A stretch of 64,000 nt of DNA from Allomyces arbusculus (lineage: Eukaryota; Blastocladiomycota; Blastocladiomycetes; Blastocladiales; Blastocladiaceae), in NCBI GenBank assembly GCA_027604705.1, contig JADHYV010000003.1:310001-374000 (forward strand). The letters run 5' to 3'. Below are positions 11,175 to 22,054 of this stretch, in pieces. The position numbers and the translations under genes were made by a program. Below the pieces are notes generated by a model. The model was given only the letters and a program-made list of their open reading frames with translations, did no database searches and was not told the origin of the DNA. Numbering within the stretch: the stretch's first letter is position 1; every line of letters starts with the position of its first letter.

Positions 11175-12344
11175 TTACGGCTTGCCGTTACTGTCGGTGA
11201 CCTTGGTCAGGCCATCGGCGTAGTTGAGCTCGCCCGAGTTTTCGTATTCCCACATGTCGACGCCAATTTCGCAGCTCTCGCGCACCACGTCAGCCGAGTC
11301 CTTGACGTGCGCCTTGAGCAGCGGCAGACAGTCGGGCGTGGCCACGGATCCGAGCGCCTCAGCGGCTTCGTGGCGGACCATACCCTGCTCCTTGTCGTCC
11401 GTCAAGACCTTGGCGAGCGCCGGGACCGATGCCGGATGCTGGAGCTGGCCAAATACGTAGGCTATAACGTGGGGGCGGTGAGGATAGTCCTCCATAGACC
11501 GCCACAAACCAATTGGAATTGGAGCCATGCTCGAATCAGATCGTACCAATCTCGTGACGGAAAAGCGCCGACGAGTCGTTAAACCCTTCGGCCAGCGCCA
11601 GAACCGCCTCCTCGGTGCCAATGTTGCGCAGCGAGAACATGGCGCGGTACCGATGGAACAGCGACCGCTTTTGGTCGAGCAAAATGGCGCGCAGCTCCGG
11701 GACCGACTTGGCCTCCTCAATCGGGAGCGGCGGCGCCGGGTCAATCGATGCGTAGGCCGACGCGGACCGCGGGCCCTCCTTGCTCTTCTTCGACTGCTCC
11801 CACTCGAGCAAGTCGACGGCCAGCTCGCACGTTTCGCGCACTTCGGCCGGCTCGGTAGGGTCGTCGCGGAATTTCTTGAGCGTCGCCGTAATCGAGGGGT
11901 CGCCAATAGCGCCAAGCGCCTCGGCCGCCTCGTGCCGGACCATGGGCTCCTCGGCGCGATTCTGCAGCACGGACAGGAGCACGGCAATGGCCGAGGGCAT
12001 CTTCATCTGGCCAAGCACGTAGGCAAGCTCGTGCTTGAGCAGCGCCGACGGGTCGTCAAAGGCTGTTGTTCATCATGGCCAGCCTAGCGGTCAGCGAATG
12101 CCTGAAAAAATGGAGCGTGTGCGTTTGCGTGTCGAGAGTCGTGCTGCGCGGCCATACCCTTGCCAATCTGCTCGACGGCAGCGTCATTCTTGAGGGCCTT
12201 GAGCGTAAACAGGGCACGGAAGCGTTCGGTCAGGGGCAGCGCCTTGTCGGCGAGCAGCGCGCCGAGCTTGACAATGGTCGCCGAGTCGTTTCGCGCGGCA
12301 GCAACGGCCGCATCCGTGGTTGGGAAATCATAGTCGACGGCCAT
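11175..12344 (-). CDS. DOHH: Deoxyhypusine hydroxylase
   Basis: Three exons (12344-12158, 12062-11547, 11461-11175) give 329 residues. The enzyme hydroxylates deoxyhypusine on eIF5A to complete hypusine, using a di-iron centre in a HEAT-repeat scaffold. All four His-Glu iron ligands are seen: [13 protein letters not shown] (73-74), [13 protein letters not shown] (106-107), [12 protein letters not shown] (232-233) and [11 protein letters not shown] (265-266), in two symmetric halves separated by an acidic linker. Exon joins fall inside the conserved repeats and restore them exactly. The start MAVDYDFPT at 12344 gives normal family length; another in-frame ATG at 12416 would add 24 residues. 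Cytosolic. Confidence 0.94.
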
Positions 12345-13662
12345 CTTGGTGTTGCAGCAAGTTTCGACGAGGTCGCGGGCAAGGAGAGATGCGGTGGCCA
12401 AGTTCAGCTCAGTCACAAACTTGATCAGTTAGCCGATGGAGGAGGCAACATGGACCGTCGATGACCTTGAGATAAGTGACAGCGGCGGAGGTCAAATCTG
12501 CAGTGCGGTTATGTGTTTGACCTCAGCATTTGGTTTTCCACGTCATTGGCGGTCTATCGTTTGACAACTGCTTGACCGGATATCCATTCGGTGCTTCCTG
12601 CTGAGCTTCCTCGTCTTCGCTGTATCGTCCACCACCATGAGCGCCCAACTTGCTGCAAGCAGCGGGGTGCTGCCCGCCCCTTTGGCTCGCCATTCCGTCG
12701 CCTTCCCCGCCAACCGCGGCCGCTGCTGGTTTGCGTCGCCCCACGGTGACCAAACTGGCATTCAAACCTAACCGAAACATTGCCTCAACGCCAATCGATG
12801 GAAGTTGGAGCGCAAATAATGGTTGTCTCAAGCAGGGGAAACATGAATTGCACTCTCTTGATTGCGCGGCCGTGGGGGGTCGGGCGACGTGTGTTGGTCA
12901 TTTGGGACCGGGCTTGTACTTTTTCGAGCTGGAACGTGTCGGCATGCGATTATGGTGGTCTTTAGGGGCCCGCGATCGTGTGAAAGTCTTGTCACTTGTC
13001 TGGCGTGTTCAGGCTCGATGTCATGGTGGTGAATTTTTGGAACTCTTCAAATTTGCTGGCTTTATGATGACGACGTCGACGACGACGATTGGAAACGGAT
13101 CATGTCGGCCAGACAACGACCAGCTGCGCGCTCTGGCAGAGATGCGCATGGGCGTTGCTCTTTCCACTGTCTGCGGTCTGGCGTTTGTTGGTTTTTTTTT
13201 TTTTTTTTTTTTTTCATTCTGCTCGCCGTTCGGAATCATTTTTTCTGGCATTAATCTTGCCGCGCAGCCCCCTTCCCTCCCTGCAAGTACACGGGAGTTC
13301 ATGGATTTGATGCAGCGTTTTGGTCTAGCGAGCAAAGGAAGCAACGGTTTGTCAGATACAAATCGCTCCAGATACTTTCTGGCGTCTTCGTTGCTCAATG
13401 ACCACCTGTACCATCAGGAGCGCAGCTGTGAAGGAATATGCTGAGTAAATGTTGTTTCTGTTGGAAACGTTTCTCTGCGTTTCTCCTGCACTATTTTTCT
13501 TCTGGTTGAGGCGCGGCCATCCGCCAGCGCGGCCGTGAGCAAGGACGCGCCTAAGAGTCGCATTTTCCAGTACTCCAACCCGCACGAGTATCACAACCCC
13601 CTCGCCTCCGCGACAGCTGCCAGCACTCATCGCAAACCAAAAGATTCAGCACACTGCTCATC
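12345..13662. other. Intergenic between DOHH and the F-box-like gene
   Basis: About 1.3 kb. A plus-strand frame of 264 codons (12650-13444) exists but runs through the poly-T tract and has no protein-like features, so I do not call it. Divergent promoters for both neighbours must lie here. Confidence 0.5.
13192..13214. repeat. Poly-T tract
   Basis: An uninterrupted run of 23 T in the intergenic region upstream of the F-box-like gene. It could act as a nucleosome-excluding promoter element, which is inference. Confidence 0.9.
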
Positions 13663-15843
13663 ATGGACTCGAAAAAACGCGTCGACAGCCCGACCAGTGC
13701 TCGCAAACCCATCAGTCTTGCAGACCTCCCGAACGACATTTTGCGACAGATCGTCGCACTGATCCTCGAAAGAGATCTCAACGTCCTGAACTCGGCCAAG
13801 TGCCTGCCTGTCAATGCTGTCTCGACACCCGTGTTTTTCGCTCTGCGTCGAACCTGTCGCTTGTTGTTGCAAATCGTTGACGAAGTGCTGAACTTGCATC
13901 TCCAATTCGGCCTGAGTGTGGCCAAAGTTGACGGCGGTGGCGCGCGCGATCTCTCTGTGCAAATTATTCCTGGTGGGGACGTCGTCATGGTTCCCGAGCT
14001 GATTATTGCGTCTAAGGATTTTGCCGTGTCGCAGCAACCGGGCAACCGCGATGCGACGACGCTGGTCCATATTCCGTATGTGGTTGGCGACAACAAGTTG
14101 ACCGCCGTGCTCCCAGCCGACCGTATTCGCTCTGTGAACGTGGACTTTGCGACTCCTGCCTCCCGCCGCCTCGTGCATAGGCTTGGTGCAGAGCAGCACC
14201 ACATGCTGTCCGCAGCTCTGGCTGACTTGGCGACTCGGTTTCCGCATCTGTCGTTTCTTAGCGTCGCATTTCCCCTGTCTGCTGCGGCTCTTTTTGGAGC
14301 CCTTACGGTCTCTAGCTCGACGTTGACTACGCTTTGGGCGACGGTGAGCGATGGATGGGACTTGGTTGCGCCGTCGATCCACTTGCCGAACCTGCGCGAG
14401 CTCGATTTGAAGGTGATGGGGCTTTCTAATGACGAATGTGTCCGGACACTTATCACGGCTCCGAAACTCGAAAACCTACGCATTTCCGCGCAGTCAATTC
14501 ACCCCGACTTTGTTGTCGATCACATTCGCCGTCTAGCCGGATCGTTGCGCAAGCTCACTCTTGCTGGCCAGATTGGCGTTGCAGATTCCTCGCATGGATC
14601 GTCAGCACCTCTCGCTCCAGCCAAATGGCTTATGCTGCAAGACATCAAGGCCCCCGCTGCCATTGTGCCACTTCTCACGACTGGTGACAAATTGGGCACG
14701 TGCGAAGTAGTTTTTCCCGCGCTTCGCTCACTTGAAGTCACGGGCAGTCCAATGACTATGCCGACGCTCCCTGGACACTTGCCGCACTTGGTGTACGCCG
14801 AATTTGTGGATCAAGTGTTATCCAACTCGCTCCTCGCGCAACTTGCGTCGCAAGCACCGCGCCTGGCGGAACTGAGGCTCGTGCATTGCAAGCGCGATTT
14901 GGGCGAAGCCATTAGCGCGTCCATGACGTTCCGGGCGCTGACGCAGTTGACGACTTCGCGCTCATTTGCGGCGCATTTGGCAGCGACTGCAGACATGCCG
15001 GTGCTCTGCAATCTTATGATTCATGTCGATGACCACCCATCGGCCGTCGAAGTCATTCCGTGGCCATCGGTCACGGACCTGACGATTAGCCCTGCGACGT
15101 TCACGACCGAATGGACTCAAGTGCACGGCGCGGCTCTCGACGCGCTTCCGCGGCTCACGAAACTGAACCTGTCTCACCCGGTCCGGTGGAGCAACCGTCA
15201 CGTTCCGACGCTCGCGGCAGTGACGCATTTTCACGGCGCGCCCGACACGCTGGTCGCGATGCACGGCGGGGCTTTGCCGCAGCTTACACACTTGGTGTTG
15301 GGTCCTGCCATGACCACGCTCCCATTTCGGACGGTGCCGACGGCAGTTCACCTCGAGCATGTCATTGCTTCGTCGCTCCACCCGCGGTTCATTGAACAAC
15401 TTGCGCGCGCGCCGCGCCTTCGCTTCCTGCATGCGCAGCGCACTGATCTCGGTGGCGACGATTCATTGCCAGTCATGGCTCTCGAGTACTGCCAGGGGAA
15501 CCCTATCTGGGGCCTGCTCCCTAAATTGCGGTTTGTGCGCCGGCCGGCCGACGCGCTGTCGGTGCGCATTGTTGATGTTACAGACGCTAACGCGGCGGTC
15601 AAGGACTTGGGCGCCGCCGTGCGGTGGATGGCCGAGATCAAAGCAGGTGCGAGTGAGGGAGAGTGTGGGCGAGCTGTGGCGGCGGAAGATGAGGACCAAG
15701 TCGGCGAGGATGTCGATGGTCGTGTTCCGTTCCCGGTGGATGTGCATGTTGGCGCAGACGTGAAAGTGGACATCAAAGACCGGATTGAGGCCATGCTCGC
15801 TGCACTGGGATCACGCCGCGTTGCAGGTCATGTCGTGCTGTGA
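13663..15843 (+). CDS. F-box-like protein with leucine-rich repeats (copy A)
   Basis: A single exon of 726 codons starting MDSKKRVDSPTS. Residues 19-75 resemble an F-box (SLADLPNDILRQIVALIL, then FALRRTCRLLLQIVDEVL). The rest carries irregular Leu-rich units typical of F-box/LRR substrate adaptors (for example LPNLRELDLKV and APRLAELRLV), so a role in recruiting targets to an SCF ubiquitin ligase is likely but inferred. The intact copy at 45039-47207 starts MNPKKRVDG and matches along its whole length, which supports this start. A decayed fragment lies just downstream at about 16084-16530. The acidic C-terminal part (RAVAAEDEDQVGEDVDG) is unlike copy B. No intron. Confidence 0.75.
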   Translation: MDSKKRVDSPTSARKPISLADLPNDILRQIVALILERDLNVLNSAKCLPVNAVSTPVFFALRRTCRLLLQIVDEVLNLHLQFGLSVAKVDGGGARDLSVQIIPGGDVVMVPELIIASKDFAVSQQPGNRDATTLVHIPYVVGDNKLTAVLPADRIRSVNVDFATPASRRLVHRLGAEQHHMLSAALADLATRFPHLSFLSVAFPLSAAALFGALTVSSSTLTTLWATVSDGWDLVAPSIHLPNLRELDLKVMGLSNDECVRTLITAPKLENLRISAQSIHPDFVVDHIRRLAGSLRKLTLAGQIGVADSSHGSSAPLAPAKWLMLQDIKAPAAIVPLLTTGDKLGTCEVVFPALRSLEVTGSPMTMPTLPGHLPHLVYAEFVDQVLSNSLLAQLASQAPRLAELRLVHCKRDLGEAISASMTFRALTQLTTSRSFAAHLAATADMPVLCNLMIHVDDHPSAVEVIPWPSVTDLTISPATFTTEWTQVHGAALDALPRLTKLNLSHPVRWSNRHVPTLAAVTHFHGAPDTLVAMHGGALPQLTHLVLGPAMTTLPFRTVPTAVHLEHVIASSLHPRFIEQLARAPRLRFLHAQRTDLGGDDSLPVMALEYCQGNPIWGLLPKLRFVRRPADALSVRIVDVTDANAAVKDLGAAVRWMAEIKAGASEGECGRAVAAEDEDQVGEDVDGRVPFPVDVHVGADVKVDIKDRIEAMLAALGSRRVAGHVVL

Positions 15844-16083
15844 TATTCGTGGTTGGCTTGCGATGAAGTGTTTCTCGTTCTTTTCGTTGCCTACATTCCA
15901 TGTCGTTTGATTTTGATTTGCCAGCGTGGTCATCGATGTGACAATAAGAAGAATGAGCAGAGGTGGCGACGCTTCGAGCGTGCTGTTGCAAGCGTTTGAT
16001 ACTTTGCAACAACCTGCAGGCGGCAACCATTGCAAACATCGCACAGGCCAATACTCGCTGCATCGACAACTGGCCAGTTGCGT

Positions 16084-16530
16084 CGCCACAATATCACCGT
16101 TATGAACGCTTCGGCCATAATGTCTCCCATCAGCTCCATCACAGCGCCCACGCTCGTTGCGCTGAGCCGCACTTGCACGGTCCTCAAGCATGTCGTCGAT
16201 GCCATGCTGAAGTGGCATCTCAACATGAACCTGACCGCCTCGCGGATGATCCGTGACGAGGCACCTGGCGGCGCTGGTGGTGATTTGTGTGCGTGGGGGG
16301 GGGGGGGGGGGTTGCACCAGAAGGAAAGATCTCGTTGACGCCCGAGCGGCCCGTCGTGGGTGTGACCATCCGGATGACCTTGCCGAACTGGCGCCATGGA
16401 TTTGCAGTAACGCGACGACGACGCTCGTGCGCGTTCCGAAAATTGGTCCCAACACGTCAATTTTGGTGCTCTCGTCTGAGCTCATTCGGTCGGTTATTAA
16501 GTGTGCGTGTTTTCTCGCTCTACAGCCAGA
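16084..16530 (+). pseudogene. Decayed copy of the F-box-like family
   Basis: Two frames here match separate parts of the intact F-box-like genes. The first (TLVALSRTCTVLKHVVDAML) corresponds to the second half of the F-box. The second (ATTTLVRVPKIGPNTSI, then SSELIRSV) corresponds to DATTLVHIPYVVGDNKL and DRIRSV in copy A. They lie in different frames, separated by a 17-base G run, and the match ends soon afterwards, so the copy is broken and truncated. It sits in the same orientation as copy A, about 240 bases past its stop, which suggests a tandem duplication. Confidence 0.65.
16295..16311. repeat. Poly-G tract inside the F-box-like relic
   Basis: Seventeen consecutive G within the decayed gene. 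One of several long G or C runs in the window, and a likely place for length change or sequencing error. Confidence 0.9.
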
Positions 16531-16599
16531 CTTTCGTGTTGGAGCCGTTCCGCAAACCACTTCATGCGCAAACATTGTGACACCAATTGTCGAATGCGA

Positions 16600-17440
16600 T
16601 GAGCGCACCCAGGACTGAATACGACCCAATCCACAGCAATCCCACCAAATTCTGCAGCGAGCAATACACCCTACCAATATCTCTGCCCTTCCTCGTGTCA
16701 GCTGATCGGAACGTTTCCGCTGGGTTTACACGCTGCTGCAACGTTGTCCGTCATAACACCATTTCGTGAATGCTTGTTGGTTGCTGTGTGAAATGGCCAT
16801 GACAGCTCCAGCACGTTATCGGGTCCTGAGCTGCTCTTGCTCTGTCGAAGAACGACGCTGAGTTGCTGGTTTTTGCTGCCTTCTCGACTCTCCGACGACA
16901 TTGTGGGTGAGTCGTGATGCGACTCGCGCGGGTAGCAGTGAGTGTGCCTAGTGTGAATTTTCCGGAGATAAGTGATTGAACGCGAGGGTGGGTCGTGTCG
17001 CGTCTTTACGCTGAGCATCGCTGTGAATCCATGCATCTTCTCCACCCGGTGTAACCGCCGAGATCGCGCGGGCAAGGCGCAACGGGTTGGAACAGGTGAT
17101 GTTGAACAGCGCAGACTCAGGCGTCAGAGTCGCCAGGGCACTGACCGTCGCGGAAGCATCAGCGAACCATCAAGCAATGCGTAGAAGACGTAATAGAACA
17201 GTGGGCAACGAGGCTGGAAGGAAATGAACTTTGAGGGCGACACTGCGCGACGCCATGACGCCAAGCGGCTCATTCAATCCGGCAATCCGCCATTGCACCA
17301 TGGTCCCCAAGAAATGACGTGTATGAAATGGATGGTCACAGCAGATGCAATCAATGAATGCGGGTGGCAGAAGAAATTTGAAGCACACAAACCCCTGGCA
17401 ACAACACCCATGAACGACGGCGACGAGCCCAGCCCGCCCT
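16600..17440. other. Intergenic upstream of the phosphatase B stop codon
   Basis: About 840 bases with no recognisable gene, repeat or relic; short frames only. Confidence 0.5.
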
Positions 17441-19693
17441 TCACATCTCCAACGCATCAGCACCATCTGTTGCGTCGTTGCGCACGAGGCACGCTTCCTC
17501 CCACTCTTCGACCGAATGCGACTCGAGGAACCCACGAAACTTTTCGAGCGGGCACACATCCCCGTGCTCGCCACCAAACCGGCACCACGGCGCCTCCCCC
17601 TCTTCGTCTTCGCCCGCACGCGCCATGTCCGGGTCCGTCACAAGCGGCCGGCCATCGTGCAAGATCCGCACAAACTCGCGCGGCATGCCCGTGACCTGGT
17701 CCTTCCCGGCCCACACCTCCACGACCACATTCGACCGGTACGACGGCCACGTGTGGTGACCCGGCGCGGCGCGCAACGCGCCCAGCAAACCCGACAGCGT
17801 GCCGTCATGGCTCAAGAACACGTGCAGCTTGGTCTCGACCTTCCCGCCATTCGGCGTCGGCAGCGCGCCGAGCACGTCGCGCAAGAACGGGCCCATTTCC
17901 AGCCGCACGATATCGTGCCGGTGCCGGTTTGGGAAATAGTTGTTGCGGTACCAGAAATCAAATGACTTGTCGAGCCATGCTTGGTCGACCGCCGATTCCT
18001 GCAGGCACGTGTCGGACTCGCCGCCGTTGTCCAAGTCCGCAGGCACGCCGGCGATCGTTGCGACGCGGGAGAGCGACGCGCGCGCCTCGTCGCGCGGCAG
18101 GCACGGCAGCGGTTTCTCCCAGCACCGGCGGCACCACAGGTTCTCGATCACGGCAGGCACACCCTTGAGCGATTCGACGAGGGCCTTCGCGGAGGTCGTC
18201 GACTTGGACGCCTTGAGCGGGGCCAAGGCCTCGATCCGTGCGCGGTTTGCGGCGGAACGTTCCATGAAGTGCGCCCACAGCGGTGTCTGCTTGGAGAGCG
18301 CGTGCAGTCGCGCGAGCCGCTCGCACTGCACGTGCAGCTTGTTCGAGTGCAACGGGTCAACGTCGATCGGGCGCGTGCGAATCGTCACGTGCCGGCTGGT
18401 CGGGTGGGTGCCGCTCGGGTAGAGACCTTGCAGAAACGACTGAGCCGAGTGGATCGTGCGGCTACGAGGGTGAAGGGAGATCTGGGTGAGTGGGAAGAGA
18501 TCGATGCCGATGGTTGCGTGGAGAAGGGCGAACCTGATGGCCGTCGCGTGCACATTCAGCTCATCGGGGTTGAGCATGGCCGAGAGGAACCCGAGTTGGT
18601 CGACTAAAGTGAGGAACGCCATGAACGTGAGCCACTCGCCATCCACGCAATCCCAAGCATCCGGAGTACGTGCCGTAAATCTCGCGCATCTGGTACCCGA
18701 AATCGACAAACATGGCGCGCCCCTTGGCCGTCAAATCCGCCAACGCACACGTGCCCGCCCACATGCGCGGCATCCATGGCTTTTCCGAAATTTTGGTCAC
18801 CTTCTTTGAAACAAGCACCTCGAGGTCGGCGTTGGTCTCCTCGGCCGGAGGCGGGCTCGCGTCGTGCAAAAACATGTACTCGACATTGTTGCAGTTCCAC
18901 GTCACGTTGCCGGCCACGTCGTCGCGCATCATGTTCTGCGGCGCGCGGTCGCCGTGCCGCGCGACGAGCACGGCCTTGACGAGCGTCAGGCCCGATACGC
19001 CGGGTACCGTCGGGCGGGTGTAGGTTGGTGGGGTCGGGGTGCTGGCCGAGCAGTAAGTGCGCGACGACGGGTGCGATTGCATGGCGCGCATCACGCGGTC
19101 AAAGTACCGCTTGGTTTCTATTGCGGCGGGGAGCCGTGAAAGGGGGGGGGGGGGTCAGCGAGTGTTGGAAGTATGGTACAAATGAATGAAACGAGAAGAT
19201 GGCGTACTTTCTGCATGTGCGATAGAAACAGCAGTCGAAGCAATGGGGGAAGGTGCTGCCGTGGCGTCCGCGTACTCGACGAGGACCGGGTCGACGGAGC
19301 GGACGGCGACACGCGAGCGGAACGTTAAGACGACGGCGGCGGTGCCAAGGACCGCCATCACCGCAATGATCAAGACACGGGGCGACGGCTGTCGGAGAGA
19401 GCACGAAATGAGTTTATCGCCGGCACTTCAGGTCACTAACGGTAAGGGTCGTGGAATCGAGCCCCTTCACGCACCATACCTCGCCGCGACGAAGGCCCGT
19501 CCTTGTCGGCAGCGCTCAAGGGCAGCAGCGGCGTCGAAGCAGTCGGGAACAATGGAGAAGAACTGGTGCGTCGATAGTCGGGACGAGGATACCGCGCTTG
19601 TGCGGTCCGGGCGGCGCGGCCGAACGACATGGCGGGCGAGGCGGGAGCAGGAGCAGGAGCAGGCGAGGAAGCAGATGATGACGGAGCGGCCAT
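17441..19693 (-). CDS. Type II membrane histidine phosphatase (paralogue B)
   Basis: Five exons are proposed (19693-19475, 19388-19208, 19117-18674, 18603-18534, 18461-17441), giving 644 residues. A Ser/Pro/Ala-rich cytosolic head of about 75 residues precedes one hydrophobic segment (VLIIAVMAVLGTAAVVLTF), then the luminal or outer phosphatase domain. The catalytic RHGDRAP is at about 187-193 and the HD pair at 523-524 (FLSHDGTLSG). The Cys-rich LWCRRCWEKPLPC matches paralogue A. The last three introns sit at the same positions and phases as in A. The third intron appears to use a GC donor, because the nearby GT would break the frame. The first exon is the least certain; the ATG at 19358 is an alternative start. 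Substrate unknown. Confidence 0.82.
19142..19154. repeat. Poly-G tract in a phosphatase B intron
   Basis: Thirteen G on the plus strand, which is a C run in the transcript, between the anchor exon and the exon carrying the catalytic His. Confidence 0.85.
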
Positions 19694-20338
19694 CGTGGTT
19701 GGGTTGCAGGAAGAGAGAGAGAGCGAGGAAGCAGCGGTGATCGGGGTGAAATCGGCAGTTCGACGGCGTCGACGGTGACGGCGGACACGCGGTGCGGGCC
19801 GGAAGAGGGTCTACGACAGGTGCGTCGGGCTGTGCCGACAGAGGAGCAAGGGAATGGAGCGCGGTCGACGAGGTGGTCGGGGGCCGTGCGTTGGAGAGAG
19901 AAGAGAAGAGACGGGTGCGGCCTGTGCACTCCGCTCTTTGAACGCAGCGCTTCGCTCATGCGGCCAATGAAAACGTGCCGAGCGCCACGCTGCGACCGCG
20001 CGCACACCGTCTCGGTCTGACCCCGACACGGACCGCGTGCGCTCGACTATCATGAGCGCCTGCACGCTGCGTGCGCAGCGCTCAGCGTCGCGCTCGTCGA
20101 GGGCAATGTGGGCACAGTCGACCGGAGGATGGAAAGGGCGAGCAACGCGCTTGTGCGAGACACTTTCGGATGTCTCGCGCTTCCCCAGCTGGCACCATGA
20201 TCCGCAAAGCTGGCCACCTCTGAGCCGGAACGAGAAGACTGCACGCACAACCGTTTCGACAGGTGGAGGCCAGCGTCTGCGCGAGCATGCGCTCACGGTG
20301 CCGTGTGGTGGGACGGGAAAAGCTGTGCTCGTGTGCCT
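19694..20338. other. Intergenic between phosphatase B and the NEK-like kinase
   Basis: About 645 bases holding the promoter of phosphatase B and the 3' flank of the kinase. Short overlapping frames on both strands show no conserved features. Confidence 0.5.
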
Positions 20339-22054
20339 TTATTCGTCTCCAGACTTCGACACTCCGTCGCGTCGCCAGTACACATCTCGTCCATCCCACA
20401 ATCTAGTCTTTTCGCCACGCCGTGTCGCGGCACGCCCGCGCGAGCCTTGGCGTCTCGGTCGATGCGCGTGGAAATAGCCGCTCCTCGCACTCGACTGCAG
20501 AATGAGCGCGTTTTTCAGTCGCTTTCCCCTGCTCTTTCCAACTAGAACGGAATTAAACGCACCAAACTTGACCAGCAGCGCCAACGCCATCCACACCGAC
20601 TCGTCTTGCCTCGCTACGGCCTCGATCCGGGCCCATGCTGCCGTCACTCCATCACCGCGTTGCCGCCGCGCGAGTGCGCGCTGACACTGCGCGTACAGCT
20701 GCGCAACTCGGTCCGGACCACCAAGCGCACGCTCGAGTGCCGCGCGCGTGCACTCGAGAAGGTGGTACACGGACGCGGGCAATTGTGGAGCGGGATCGAG
20801 TGGCGGCGATGCAGGTGGAGATGCGGGTGGAGATGTGGGTGGGACGGGAGGAACACGAACGCGCAATCGTTTCGGTGGCGACGGGTCTCGGCCGGCGGTG
20901 GAGGGGGTGGAGGGAGGGCTGGGCGGTGCAACGGGCCGTCGTGGTCGCAGTTTCAGTGCGACCGGTGGATCTGGTGGAGGGACAGCGCGACGAAAGTCCT
21001 TGTCGAGAAACGTCTCGGTGTCGGCTCCGGCACGCGCACGCGAAATAAAGTCGACAATCACGGGCATGTGCAGGACCTGCTCGGCGCTCGGTCGTCGTCG
21101 CGGGTCCTTGTCGAGCAAACGGTAGACGAGCGACCAGACGGCAGGTGGGATGCCGGGCGATGTGATCCAGCTATTGCACAAAGAGGTCAGTTATCTGCGC
21201 GACCGTACCACTCCACCCACACGCTCACTGAGAGTCACGAAATCACGCACTCTTCTCGGTGCGCCGGAACCGGATCCTCGACAATCTGGCGCATCAGTGG
21301 TGCAAGACTCGCCGCGGCAAACGGCCTCCTGAGCGTACACAGCTCAAACAAGACGACGCCACACGCCCACATATCGGCAGGTAACCCGTACGGCTCGCCG
21401 CGGCACACTTCGGGCGCCAAGTAGTACGGCGTGCCGATTGCCGTCGTTGTCGCGTCCCACTGCGACGCGAGCGGTTTCGCGATCCCAAAGTCGCCGAGTT
21501 TCACGAGGACCGCCGACCGCGCGACGACGTGCAGGAATATGTTCTTGGCCTTGATATCGCGGTGGAGTATGCCGTGCGAGTGTAGTGCGCGCACGCCGAG
21601 ACATAGCTGCGTGAAGATGGCGAGGATGGAGGTGGGCGAGAGGGCGCGCGACGCGGCGGCGCGGCGCTGCAGGTACTGCGAGAGATCGCCTACCGCCCAA
21701 AAGTCAGTTGAGAGGACATGATGTGCGCATCGCAAGGGTGGACAGCGCACCGGCGTTGGCGTACTCGGTAACCATGACAATCCGTGCATCGTCGACGGCC
21801 CAGTCGAGCAGCTGCACGACATTCGGGTGGCGCACGGCCGCGAGAAGTTGTGGCTCGCGGTGCGGGTCCTTGATACCATCGCGCGCGCTCTTGACGAGCG
21901 AAATGGTTTTGAGGACGACTTTCCTCGGGAAAGTCGCGGAGTTCCTGGTGCCGCGCTGCAGCAAGTAGACACGGCCGTACGACCCGTGACCCAGGCAAGT
22001 GCGTGCCGTGTACTCGTGGAGTGGAACCGCCGTGAGGTTGCGAGGCAGCGCCAT
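20339..22054 (-). CDS. Ser/Thr protein kinase, NEK (NIMA-related) type
   Basis: Three exons (22054-21751, 21689-21251, 21170-20339) give 524 residues. The kinase domain fills the first 290 or so: glycine loop LGHGSYGRV (21-29), ATP-binding Lys 49 in VVLKTIS, HRDIKAKN (144-151), DFG at 168-170 and GTPYYLAPEVCRGEPYG. The KAKN catalytic loop and the activation segment fit NIMA-related kinases, which act in mitosis and, in flagellated cells, at centrioles and cilia. After the domain comes a Pro-rich tail followed by a helical stretch (VYHLLECTRAALERAL). The exon 2/3 join uses a GTGCGT donor and restores DWITSPGIPPAVW. The start at 22054 was chosen; 22105 is an upstream in-frame ATG. Confidence 0.85.

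Noticed and set aside
12650-13444. 264-codon plus-strand frame between DOHH and the F-box-like gene
   Set aside because: It includes a run translated from the poly-T tract and lacks conserved or domain-like sequence.
19155-19373. Start of phosphatase B at 19373 or 19358
   Set aside because: 19373 is a TTG, not usable as a normal eukaryotic start. 19358 is an ATG and remains an alternative, but the exon from 19693 with a GTGCGT donor gives a better type II membrane layout.
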